A DNA stretch of 64,000 nucleotides from Lentimicrobium sp. Its GTDB lineage: Bacteria > Bacteroidota > Bacteroidia > Bacteroidales > Lentimicrobiaceae. Made by a program: the position numbers and the translations under genes. How positions within the stretch are numbered: position 1 is the stretch's first letter; each line of letters starts with the position of its first letter. The DNA is taken from contig JAMLHF010000011.1 in NCBI GenBank assembly GCA_023957275.1, positions 1 through 64,000 on the forward strand. The letters run 5' to 3'. Under the pieces are notes generated by a model. It saw only the letters and a list, made by a program, of their open reading frames with translations. It did not search any database and had not been told where the DNA came from. Below are positions 17,320-25,492 of this stretch, piece after piece.

Positions 17320-17937
17320 TCAATCAGGCTGTCTGGGATTCTTGTTTTCAAAGCTTGTAACGCCGGCAGTAACTATAAATTTCATCACTTCAGCCGGAGG
17401 TGCATTGAGCGGGGTGATATTCTCCACAGGTACAATAAACAGGTTGCCCGAAAAATTATAAGAGTGGGGAAGATAAACGGCAACTTTCGTTTCCGGAATA
17501 CCCAGATTCGACAAATCCCATTTCGTTATAAATCCCATTTTTTCCAGGTTCGCCTCCCGGCTCACTTTTACCAGCACCGGCTCTGTAAACCTGCGCTCTT
17601 TACCCACAAATGCCGACATAAAATCCTTGATCGAGGTATAGATAATCTTCACCAGAGGAGCCTGGCTGATCAGCCGGTCGAGGTATGACAGCAGTGGTTT
17701 AAAAACAATGGATGAGCCGAGGAATCCGATCAGGGTAATCACCGCAAGGATAACCAGCAACCCCAGCCCCGGGATTCTGAAACCAAGGATATTAAATATT
17801 ACATCCGTCAGTATCCCGTCAATAAAAGTAAATGATATGAAAATGATATAAATTGTAAGTGCTACAGGGGCTGTAAATAACAACCCCTGCAGAAACCATG
17901 TCAGCAGTTTTTTCGAAACCTTATTCTGATTCTTCAT
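17320..17937 (-). CDS. DUF502 family membrane protein
   Basis: A 205-residue protein of the DUF502 family. It has two membrane helices near the N-terminus (about 12-35 and 50-75) and the conserved segments PLVKIIYTSIKDFM, GFITKW and VAVYLPHSYNFSG. The function of the family is not established. The ATG at 17937 is chosen because the promoter at 17998-18030 places transcription start near 17991, downstream of the longest possible start (a TTG at 18000). It precedes surE by 47 bases. Confidence 0.8.
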   Translation of the reverse strand: MKNQNKVSKKLLTWFLQGLLFTAPVALTIYIIFISFTFIDGILTDVIFNILGFRIPGLGLLVILAVITLIGFLGSSIVFKPLLSYLDRLISQAPLVKIIYTSIKDFMSAFVGKERRFTEPVLVKVSREANLEKMGFITKWDLSNLGIPETKVAVYLPHSYNFSGNLFIVPVENITPLNAPPAEVMKFIVTAGVTSFENKNPRQPD

Positions 17938-17997
17938 GAAATTGGTTGTTATTTCAATAAAACACGGATGATTTTCCGGAGTTTCCGGGTTGAAATG

Positions 17998-18030
17998 CAA
18001 AGTTAGACAATGATCGCTTGTGAATACAAA
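17998..18030 (-). promoter_or_regulatory. Promoter of the DUF502-surE-lpxB run
   Basis: On the minus strand: TTTG at 18030-18027, 21 bases, then TAACTTTG at 18005-17998. Both boxes match the Bacteroidota consensus. The leader to the ATG at 17937 is about 55 nt. Confidence 0.65.
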
Positions 18031-18213
18031 AACAGTTAACCACAGAAAGATAAAATATCCTTAAAAACAGGGGAAGCCGGAATGATCTCCTAAAAAATTC
18101 AAGTCACGAAAAACACATTTCAGGAATCGAAGCCCGGCTTTTAAGGAAAAAACACAGATTCACTACAATGTAAAAATCTGATTTTATCAGAAAAACCAGC
18201 TAATTCCATAAAA

Positions 18214-18241
18214 CATCACCCGGCTGAAGGGCCGGGCGATG
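18214..18241 (-). terminator. Intrinsic terminator after the 932-residue repeat protein gene
   Basis: CATC-A-CCCGGC pairs with GCCGGG-C-GATG around a 6-base loop. On the minus strand it is followed by TTTTATG. It lies 34 bases past the stop codon at 18275. Confidence 0.65.
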
Positions 18242-18274
18242 ATTAAACTATTTCTGATAAACTTTGGGTTGCGG

Positions 18275-21073
18275 TTACTTCACTTCTTTACCCTGGGAAG
18301 GTGTAACAGCTATTTTCTTCCCGGAAGCATCGATGCCGGTTTGCTGATGCTGCATAACATCTCCGGAACTGCTGCCTGCCTTCAATGCCGGCTTGTATTC
18401 CGGTCCGCTCACCGGGCCATACACTTCAGGATAAATCACTTTTACCGGTACCGGAGGCGTTGCAACTCCACCCTCCGACGCGGGCGATTCTCCGGGAACA
18501 GCCTTGCCTTCTTCATTGGACGCACGTTGTTTTGGCACAAAGACTCCTCTGCCTGATGGACTGTCGGGATTCAACGGCTCGGTAGCAGGAGGAGTAACCG
18601 GCACGGGCAGGTTGGGTTCAATGTCCGGCTTATCAGGATCAGGCAGCGCAGAAGGATGAACACCCTCAAACAACTGTCCGTCTTCATGATACAAACCTTC
18701 GCTGTCAACTTCGGTATTTCCGTCATTTTTCAATCCGCGGGTAATTTTCTCAGTGTAGGCTTTTTCAACCACTTCAGCTGAAACAACCGGATTCTCATAC
18801 CCGGCCCTTCTGCCGATGGCTATATAATTTACCATAACGCTGTGCTTTCCGCTATTATTCTCTGCAATGGTAAAACCACGGCCGGAAACACTTTCAATGT
18901 ACACCCCGTTTGAATTTCCCACGGGTGTAACCGTTACCACAACCGGCTCATTTTCAGAAACAGCATCGGCGAATACAGGGTCAAAATCCACAGTTGCTTT
19001 GCCTGATGATAACATGGCTGTGCCACTGGTTTGAACCGTTGCCCCGGTAGAAACACTGGTGTAAAGCACCGTTTGCGTGTCTGATCCGTTCTCCTGAAGG
19101 TGAATATCCAGATTATTTCTGTATACCGGGCCATTGGCATACAATGCATAATCTCCGCCTTCGGCATATAGACCATAGATTTGTCCGTGAATGTCAGCTC
19201 CCATCAGCTCGCCCCATGCGCCTATGCCGATACCTGTTGCAGCCCCGCCGGATTTTCCGGCACCGGAAACATACGATGTAAAATAGCCTCCGTATGTGTT
19301 TGAACCACTGTTTTTATACCCCAGGGCGCCCCAGTATGATCCATTTTGTTCCGCTCCTAATATTCCGCCACAACGACTATAGTCGTTGAAGTTAAAACCT
19401 GTTGTTCCAAAACTGTAGACATCTCCCCAATATGAATATCCTCTTAAGGCTGCATTATTTGTGTAAACAGTATAACCTGTTCCGTCATTCCGGGCCGGCC
19501 GTGTCCTGTATGCGTATAAGCCGGACTGACCATCTCCTTCATCGACTTGCTCGTTGTGATTTATATAATGGGAATGAACCGGACTATAACCAATATAGGA
19601 CTGTCCATCCGGGTAATTGACATGCAGGAGGGCTGAGGGCATAGTGGTGCCAATACCGACATTGCCACCGGCATGCTGCAATGCAAGTGGATTGGCACCG
19701 GCATAGGAACCAATTGCATAATAGGCATTTGCAGGGGTGGAATTATAATTCCAGTAAATAAACCCTTTATTGTCACCCTGACCGATATGAATCAGTGAGT
19801 TCGCGTCGGTATCGCCTATGATCAGATTTGTGCCACCCTCATAAGCACTAACATCCTGACCAAGCATCATAGTATGCCCGGGTGTGCTCTCTGCAACATG
19901 CAGGCGAGCCTGGGGAGAAGTAACCCCAACGCCCAGATTCCCGCCGGCGCCCTGTAAAACCAATGGACTATTTCCTGAATAAGAACCAATGCTAAAATAC
20001 GAATTGGCCGGTGTTGAAGAGTAATTCCAGCTGACAAACCCCTTATAGCTTTCATTCTGGCCTATATAGAGAAAGGGGCTTGCATTATTGTCCCCAATGG
20101 ATACATTAGTACTTGCGCTCCAGGTACTGATCGGCGTCCCGAAGACGGCAGTATATCCCGGACTTTCTTCAGCAACATGAAACAATGCTGCAGGTGACAT
20201 GGTCCTTACCCCTACATTTCCGCCAACCTCCTGCAGGATAAGGTTATTCAGCCCGTTATATGTTCCTATGCCAAAGTGCGCGAATGAAGGGTCAGTATTA
20301 TAATACCAGTGCACGAATCCCTTGTTCCCTGAGCTTTGACCAACATACAAAACCGGGTTGGCATTGTCATCACCAATTGACACATTGGTACCTCCCGAAT
20401 ATCCATAAACAGGCGAACCAAAGGCAGCAGTATAGCCGGGATAATTCTCATAGACATGAAAACGGGAATCCGAAGGCAAATCTCCGATCGCCACATTCCC
20501 AATGCTATTGATCATCAGGTCTCTTCTGAAACCCCCACCACTTTCGGCATTGATCAACAAAGCATTATCAAAATCATTATAATACAACCATGCCCTGTAA
20601 TTGTTTTCTACAAGGAAATTTAGTCCGGCATTCCCGTCAACTGAATTGTTGTTGAGTGAAATAAACGGGTAATAATCCTCAATCGTCATATCCCCTCCTT
20701 GAAGATAGAGCTTGTCCGTCGGGGTAGAAGTGCCGATGCCAACATTCCCGAGATTATAATAAATGTTTGCTCCGTTATTCAGCCACTGTCCGGCATTGTT
20801 CCCGACGAGCGACCATACAGGAACAGCCGGTGTACCTGAATTATAGTACAACCCTGGCCCGTTATCCGTCTGAAATATCATTAATCCCGCTGCAGGACTG
20901 ACAATCGCGTTGCGCTGCGCCTGCGTCATTCTGGGGGCGAGGAGTCCGCGGTTTGTACTTTTCACATCCAGCATGGCTGAATTGTCGGGTGCGCTGCCAT
21001 CGGTATTGACAGCAACCTGGGCCAGGGCCGGGAGCCCCAGGGCCAACAGGCAGATAAATAGTAATGCTCTCAT
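18275..21073 (-). CDS. Large exported repeat protein (tail-fibre-like / NVGIGT repeats)
   Basis: A 932-residue protein with a signal peptide ([16 protein letters not shown]). Right after it comes the segment [19 protein letters not shown], common at the start of Bacteroidota surface proteins that resemble phage tail fibres. From about residue 205 to 485 there are three imperfect repeats of about 90 residues (each with HVxExxPGYT, NVSIGDxNAxP, KGFVxWxY and a GGNxGVGTxxP end). A beta-rich segment follows at about 640-760, then a Pro-rich, low-complexity C-terminus (about 800-932). I see no T9SS sorting domain. A filamentous or surface-structural role is likely. The promoter is at 21230-21260. 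Confidence 0.8.
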   Translation of the reverse strand: MRALLFICLLALGLPALAQVAVNTDGSAPDNSAMLDVKSTNRGLLAPRMTQAQRNAIVSPAAGLMIFQTDNGPGLYYNSGTPAVPVWSLVGNNAGQWLNNGANIYYNLGNVGIGTSTPTDKLYLQGGDMTIEDYYPFISLNNNSVDGNAGLNFLVENNYRAWLYYNDFDNALLINAESGGGFRRDLMINSIGNVAIGDLPSDSRFHVYENYPGYTAAFGSPVYGYSGGTNVSIGDDNANPVLYVGQSSGNKGFVHWYYNTDPSFAHFGIGTYNGLNNLILQEVGGNVGVRTMSPAALFHVAEESPGYTAVFGTPISTWSASTNVSIGDNNASPFLYIGQNESYKGFVSWNYSSTPANSYFSIGSYSGNSPLVLQGAGGNLGVGVTSPQARLHVAESTPGHTMMLGQDVSAYEGGTNLIIGDTDANSLIHIGQGDNKGFIYWNYNSTPANAYYAIGSYAGANPLALQHAGGNVGIGTTMPSALLHVNYPDGQSYIGYSPVHSHYINHNEQVDEGDGQSGLYAYRTRPARNDGTGYTVYTNNAALRGYSYWGDVYSFGTTGFNFNDYSRCGGILGAEQNGSYWGALGYKNSGSNTYGGYFTSYVSGAGKSGGAATGIGIGAWGELMGADIHGQIYGLYAEGGDYALYANGPVYRNNLDIHLQENGSDTQTVLYTSVSTGATVQTSGTAMLSSGKATVDFDPVFADAVSENEPVVVTVTPVGNSNGVYIESVSGRGFTIAENNSGKHSVMVNYIAIGRRAGYENPVVSAEVVEKAYTEKITRGLKNDGNTEVDSEGLYHEDGQLFEGVHPSALPDPDKPDIEPNLPVPVTPPATEPLNPDSPSGRGVFVPKQRASNEEGKAVPGESPASEGGVATPPVPVKVIYPEVYGPVSGPEYKPALKAGSSSGDVMQHQQTGIDASGKKIAVTPSQGKEVK

Positions 21074-21229
21074 AGGTTCTGGTGTTATAAATGTGAATTC
21101 TTTAAGGGAATTACAGTGTAACCGAACTTCAGAAAACTCTGCCGGAAAATGAGGATTTTAAATAGCAGAAGGCGGGAAGCAAAAAACCTGGAAATAATTT
21201 GGAAAACCCGGCGAGGGATAATTAATGGC

Positions 21230-21260
21230 CTAAGATACAAAAAATGTAAAACTATTGCAA
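21230..21260 (-). promoter_or_regulatory. Promoter of the 932-residue repeat protein gene
   Basis: On the minus strand: TTG at 21260-21258, 20 bases, then TATCTTAG at 21237-21230, one mismatch from TAnnTTTG. The leader would be about 150 nt, longer than usual here. Confidence 0.5.
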
Positions 21261-21541
21261 CTTTTCTGTTCAAAAATATCGCCCCAAACGGGTAACATGA
21301 TATAACCAGTTACTCAAAGGTAATGACAACCGGATTAAGTCAGATTGATAAATTAAGATGTATCCTTGAAACGCGCCGGGGAACAATTACCTGATCGAAA
21401 TACAAGTATTGATCATATCCTATATCACGCAGGCATTGTCAGATACTTTATCCGGATTTATCAATATATTATGTTTTTATAATGCAGATACAGGTTTAAT
21501 AATCTCAGGTTGTATTTTTAAACATAGAAAACTGAAAATAT

Positions 21542-21576
21542 AAACCGGCGGGAAGTTGCAGACAACCCGCCGGTTT
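21542..21576 (-). terminator. Intrinsic terminator after the beta-barrel gene
   Basis: A perfect 11-bp stem (AAACCGGCGGG paired with CCCGCCGGTTT) with a 13-base loop. On the minus strand it is followed by ATATTTT. It lies 38 bases past the stop codon at 21615. Confidence 0.8.
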
Positions 21577-21614
21577 ATTGAAAGTTTAAACAGAACGCAG
21601 GAAAGATGCAGCCG

Positions 21615-22250
21615 TTATTGACCCAAAACAACTACAATACCGACATTGAACTGCACAAAACTACAGATATATTTATACTCACTGTCACGCTCTCCCTCAT
21701 CTTCAACTTTATAGGTTTCAGTGTCGCTGGCATATCCTGCGTAAACATCAAAGCCGACCCGATCGTTTACAAAATAGGTAGCGCCTACCCCAAGTCTGTA
21801 ACCAAACAGAGAACTTTTATCATCATTTGAATCACCCTCAGCCGGAATCCACCGTTCCTTATAGGAACCAATACCAGCAGCCGCCTGCGCGTATGGCCAT
21901 AAACCGTCAAGGTCGGCAATATAATAACGGACAAAAGGCCCGATGATAAATGAAGAATAAACCTCTTTGTCATCATCATCCGGATCTTTCCAGCTTTGGC
22001 GGGAAAGTTCAACCAAAAGCCCGACAGGAAGTTTATCTATGACAAAATACCCGATCTGAGGTTCAAAAGTCAGGCGTGTAAACTTATAACTGTCGCTGGT
22101 TGTGCTGCCGGATTTATATTTCTCTTTACCCGAATCGAAACTCAACCTGCTTGAGCCATTAAGCATCCACTTACCTTTTTCTGTTTGCGCCTGCACAACC
22201 ATCAGGTTGCCGGCGAGTAATACTGCAATTAAAAACAGGATCTTTTTCAT
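21615..22250 (-). CDS. Outer-membrane beta-barrel protein
   Basis: A 211-residue protein. It has a signal peptide (MKKILFLIAVLLAGNLMVVQAQ), then alternating strands typical of a small eight-stranded barrel (SSRLSFDSG, FTRLTFEPQIGYFV, FIIGPFVRYY, YAQAAAGIGSY, YRLGVGATYFV, VGFDVYAGYAS). It ends in a strand with a hydrophobic final residue pattern. It resembles the OmpA/OmpW-like small porin fold. Substrate and role are unknown. The ATG at 22250 is chosen because the signal peptide begins there and a strong promoter lies just upstream. Confidence 0.82.
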   Translation of the reverse strand: MKKILFLIAVLLAGNLMVVQAQTEKGKWMLNGSSRLSFDSGKEKYKSGSTTSDSYKFTRLTFEPQIGYFVIDKLPVGLLVELSRQSWKDPDDDDKEVYSSFIIGPFVRYYIADLDGLWPYAQAAAGIGSYKERWIPAEGDSNDDKSSLFGYRLGVGATYFVNDRVGFDVYAGYASDTETYKVEDEGERDSEYKYICSFVQFNVGIVVVLGQ

Positions 22251-22286
22251 GGCGATGGTTTTTTTGGTTAATAACCGGTTAACTAA

Positions 22287-22317
22287 CAAATGTAGTGAAT
22301 TCAAAATATTTTGTCAA
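22287..22317 (-). promoter_or_regulatory. Strong promoter of the beta-barrel gene
   Basis: On the minus strand: TTG at 22317-22315, 20 bases, then TACATTTG at 22294-22287, a full match to the Bacteroidota consensus. The leader is about 30 nt to the ATG at 22250, which also fixes that start. Confidence 0.75.
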
Positions 22318-22443
22318 GTTTAATAATTTAACCGCGCGTGCGTGCGGAAAACGCCGTAAAAATCTGAACCCGTATGTGAATGTAAAAGTGCAGGATAAAT
22401 TTCAGGCAAGCCCGGATCAGGGTAAGCTGTAACTTCGGAAAAA

Positions 22444-22461
22444 GCCGGAAAATCTCCGGGC
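22444..22461 (-). terminator. Probable terminator of the ccmF-to-maf operon
   Basis: On the minus strand: GCCCGGA, 5-base loop, TCCGGC (one bulged C), then TTTTT. It lies 13 bases past the maf stop codon. The stem is short, so confidence is moderate. Confidence 0.5.
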
Positions 22462-22473
22462 ACTCACTGCCAG

Positions 22474-23070
22474 CTATTGATTTTGAATAAACTGCTTCAG
22501 TTCACAATACAACCTCTGCACCGGCAGGCCCATTACATTAAAATAAGAACCTTCTATTCTTTCAACGCCGATGTAACCGATCCACTCCTGAATACCATAA
22601 GCGCCGGCCTTATCGAGCGGTTTATAGTGTTTGACATAATAGTCAATTTCATCGGGCTCCAGCCGCCTGAAGAATACCTCCGTATTAACAAAGAAGGAAT
22701 GCATCCGATCGCGGGTTCTCAGGCATACTCCGGTAGCAACCGTATGTCGTTTCCCTGATAATTTCCCAAGCATGATCCTGGCATCCTGCTCATCCAGTGG
22801 TTTACCGATACACACCCCGTCAAGCCATACAATGGTATCGGCAGCAATAAGTAAAGCATTGGCCGGCAATGCATACATATCAAAAGCCAGCGCCTTTTCC
22901 CTGCTTACATGAAGGGCAATCTGTTCACAAACAAGATTTTCAGGGTAGTTTTCCGCTGTTTCAATCACCAGCACCTCGAAATTAAGCCCTGTCTCTGAGA
23001 GCAAAAATTTTCTGCGTGGTGACCGGGAGGCCAGGATAAAGTGAAAACCGGAATTATTGAGATCAATCAT
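22474..23070 (-). CDS. maf: Maf-family nucleotide pyrophosphatase
   Basis: A 198-residue Maf/YhdE-type protein that hydrolyses non-canonical nucleoside triphosphates to monophosphates and has been linked to septum control. Seen: the N-terminal LASRSPRRKFLL motif, the catalytic Asp in AADTIVWLDG, KPLDEQDARIML, SGKRHTVATGV, and the IQEWIGYIGVERIEGSYFN region that shapes the base pocket. It follows the ubiA gene by 66 bases and ends the operon. Confidence 0.92.
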   Translation of the reverse strand: MIDLNNSGFHFILASRSPRRKFLLSETGLNFEVLVIETAENYPENLVCEQIALHVSREKALAFDMYALPANALLIAADTIVWLDGVCIGKPLDEQDARIMLGKLSGKRHTVATGVCLRTRDRMHSFFVNTEVFFRRLEPDEIDYYVKHYKPLDKAGAYGIQEWIGYIGVERIEGSYFNVMGLPVQRLYCELKQFIQNQ

Positions 23071-23136
23071 GGATATATTTCAGAATTCAATACAACATTG
23101 GCCCGGTTGAAAAAGCCTGACAGAACCCGGGCAGAA

Positions 23137-24102
23137 TTAAAGGGCCACCGACAATGGCTGCAAACCAAGTATTCCGGCAAGCATCAGCAATTTCAAGAGC
23201 TTGCTGATCAGATGAAAATCTGCTTTATCAGCCGCCATCGCAATCCGGTAACAGATAAACAACAAAGGAATAAACACTACTGCAGAAAAATAAAGGGCCG
23301 GCAGCACCATTCCGGAGGAGATCAGCTTTATAACAGCAATGATGATCAGCGCCCCTGTTATAGATCCCGCTATGAAAGTCACCAGCTTCGCGGTTCTTAT
23401 ACCGTGCACCACCGGTAGTGTACGACAGCCGGTCTGCTGATCCCCGTGTACATCTTCCATATCTTTTACAATTTCACGCATCAGACTGATCAGGAAGGCG
23501 AAAAGCGCATAAACAAAGAAAAAACGGCTGATCATCTTCATATTTCCATAAAGGGCGATGAACTGCTCCGGTTGCTGCCTCAGCATATAAAACTCAAACA
23601 GCCATACCACCAGAACGACCATGGCCGACATAAATGCCACAGCAAGATTCCCCCATAAGACTGTTCTTTTGTATCTTACCGAATAGAGCCATAAAAGAAC
23701 CATGATCATTATAAAAACAAATGCCAGTTTCATCGAACCTGCCTTCCAGGCCAGAAATACACTGCCGAGTAATGCAATGACATTCATTGCAATATGATAA
23801 ACGATGGCTTTCCTTCTATGAATCTTTTTACCAAGCACTACTGTATCCGGATGATTAATCACATCCGTCCTGATATCAAAATAATCATTGATGATATATC
23901 CTGCCGCTGCGATCAGCACAGTTGTAAAAATCAGTACGGCAAACAGAAAATTATCCATTGCCGGTGAAAATCCGGAAGCAGCGTAAACACGGCCGACAAT
24001 TGCATAACGCAGCAAAATCTGGGTCAGTACAACTACAATCAGGTTGGGCCAGCGGATCAGCCGGATAAAAGGCAGAGCCCCCATATTTGTAAAGATTTTC
24101 AT
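23137..24102 (-). CDS. UbiA-family prenyltransferase (geranylgeranylglycerol-phosphate geranylgeranyltransferase-like)
   Basis: A 321-residue integral membrane protein with about nine helices and both aspartate-rich motifs of the UbiA superfamily: NDYFDIRTD (about 72-80) and DMEDVHGDQQTG (about 215-226). These bind the prenyl diphosphate through Mg2+. In Bacteroidota this subgroup is usually annotated as a DGGGP-synthase-like enzyme, as used for archaeal-type ether lipids. The true acceptor here is not known, and a quinone-type substrate cannot be excluded. It sits 14 bases after the KdsC-like gene. Confidence 0.85.
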   Translation of the reverse strand: MKIFTNMGALPFIRLIRWPNLIVVVLTQILLRYAIVGRVYAASGFSPAMDNFLFAVLIFTTVLIAAAGYIINDYFDIRTDVINHPDTVVLGKKIHRRKAIVYHIAMNVIALLGSVFLAWKAGSMKLAFVFIMIMVLLWLYSVRYKRTVLWGNLAVAFMSAMVVLVVWLFEFYMLRQQPEQFIALYGNMKMISRFFFVYALFAFLISLMREIVKDMEDVHGDQQTGCRTLPVVHGIRTAKLVTFIAGSITGALIIIAVIKLISSGMVLPALYFSAVVFIPLLFICYRIAMAADKADFHLISKLLKLLMLAGILGLQPLSVAL

Positions 24103-24116
24103 TTACAAAGGATTAT

Positions 24117-24638
24117 TTACCAATGAAACGCATTCCCGTTCATCCACTTTCCCTGAATTTTCATCACCTGTTCAATGACATCCCTTACACAGCCCTCTCC
24201 TCCATTAAAGTGTGAGATATAACGGCTGATCTTTCTGATTTCCTCTGCGGCATCAGCCGGGCAAACCGGCATGCCAACCCTGAGCATCACCTGATAGTCG
24301 GGAATATCATCTCCCATATACAATACCTCATTTGGCGATACTCCTATGTCTTGGATATAATCTTCAAAAACCTTGATTTTATTCTCTACCCCAAGAAAAA
24401 CATCCGTGAGTTTCAGCGCGTTGCAACGATGGCGCATTGATTCCGAATATCCGCCCGAAATCACGGCCACCCTGTAACCACTCTTGATGGCCAGCTGCAG
24501 CGCGTAACCATCCTTTACATGTCCGGTCCTCAGCTGATCACCTGAGTTGGTAATCAGCACCACACCATTGGTCAGTACCCCGTCGTAATCAAAAATAAAA
24601 GTGGTGATCCCTGTGAGATCTTCCTTGTAATTTGTCAT
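24117..24638 (-). CDS. kdsC: KdsC-like HAD phosphatase (KDO-8-phosphate phosphatase)
   Basis: A 173-residue HAD-superfamily protein of the YrbI/KdsC class. It probably removes phosphate from KDO-8-phosphate in LPS inner-core synthesis. Motif I is FIFDYDGVLTNG (nucleophile D17, acid/base D19). Motif II is VISGGYS, and motif III/IV is NKIKVFEDYI with YMGDDIPD. The short tetramer-type form without a cap domain matches the family. Its start overlaps the stop of the DUF2520 gene (ATGA). An activity on a related sugar phosphate is possible. Confidence 0.85.
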   Translation of the reverse strand: MTNYKEDLTGITTFIFDYDGVLTNGVVLITNSGDQLRTGHVKDGYALQLAIKSGYRVAVISGGYSESMRHRCNALKLTDVFLGVENKIKVFEDYIQDIGVSPNEVLYMGDDIPDYQVMLRVGMPVCPADAAEEIRKISRYISHFNGGEGCVRDVIEQVMKIQGKWMNGNAFHW

Positions 24639-25450
24639 AAAATATCCGATGATTTTTTTATCTGTTCAAATTGTTCAATACTCTCACTGAGTATCTTATA
24701 AATTCTCTGAAACGAAGGCTGCCCGTCAAGCAAATGAAGATGCCGTTGCATCGTCAACAGATCACCTCTTACCGCCGGCCCTGTCTGTAACAGCAATGGA
24801 TCCGTATCGCCCAGTCTCATGGCTGTTTCCCTGATCAAAGGCAGCAATATATCCTCCTCAATACCCGACTGTTTCAATATACGGGAGGCTATGACATACA
24901 GATGGTTAGGAAAATTACACACAAATACTGCAGACAGGTGTAGCAATGCCCGGCGTTCAGAATCAATTACACGCACGTCACCGGATATCGCTGCAGCCAC
25001 CTGCCTTAATAATGTCTCTGTTTCAGGTGAATTTGCCTCAATACAAACGGGCACTTTTCTGATTTCAGGGGCACTGAACCTGCTGAATGTCTGGAGCGGA
25101 TAAAACACTCCTGCTTTGCTGAAGTGCTGAGAAATGGCTGAAAGGGGGCAGGTTCCCGAAGTATGGGCGACGATCCCGCTAAAGCGGCCTGCCTTTTTAA
25201 GTTCAGTAACAAACTCACCGATAGACTGATCGGGAATTGCCAATATGAGCAGATCGGTGGTATTATCAAGGGTACACGGATCGGTTGATGCTATGGCACC
25301 GGTTATTCCGGCCAATGACTGCGCGTGCGATGCAGTATGGCTGATGATATGCCGGATGCGAAAGCCTTCACCAAGCAGCGCCGGAGCCAGGTGGATTGCC
25401 ACGTTTCCGGCTCCGGCGAATGAAATATTTCTGATCCTTTCTGCTGTCAT
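24635..25450 (-). CDS. Rossmann-fold protein with DUF2520 domain
   Basis: A 271-residue protein. The N-terminal NAD(P)-binding fold (about 8-130) has FAGAGNVAIHLAPAL as the dinucleotide loop. The C-terminal helical region (about 145-265) is of the DUF2520 type, resembling 6-phosphogluconate dehydrogenase-like folds. It may be a dehydrogenase, but the substrate is unknown. The ATG at 25450 is preferred over a TTG at 25468. It is 42 bases after ccmF and overlaps the kdsC-like gene by 4 bases. Confidence 0.82.
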   Translation of the reverse strand: MTAERIRNISFAGAGNVAIHLAPALLGEGFRIRHIISHTASHAQSLAGITGAIASTDPCTLDNTTDLLILAIPDQSIGEFVTELKKAGRFSGIVAHTSGTCPLSAISQHFSKAGVFYPLQTFSRFSAPEIRKVPVCIEANSPETETLLRQVAAAISGDVRVIDSERRALLHLSAVFVCNFPNHLYVIASRILKQSGIEEDILLPLIRETAMRLGDTDPLLLQTGPAVRGDLLTMQRHLHLLDGQPSFQRIYKILSESIEQFEQIKKSSDIL

Positions 25451-25492
25451 CGCGGCGTAAAGATACAAAAACCGCAGACAGTTGCGGCAATA

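Larger units (their letters stand above)
21074..21614. other. Intergenic region
   Basis: These 541 bases between the repeat-protein gene and the beta-barrel gene have no credible coding frame. They hold the repeat-protein promoter (21230-21260) and the beta-barrel terminator (21542-21576). The 280 bases between these two show nothing I can name. Confidence 0.5.
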
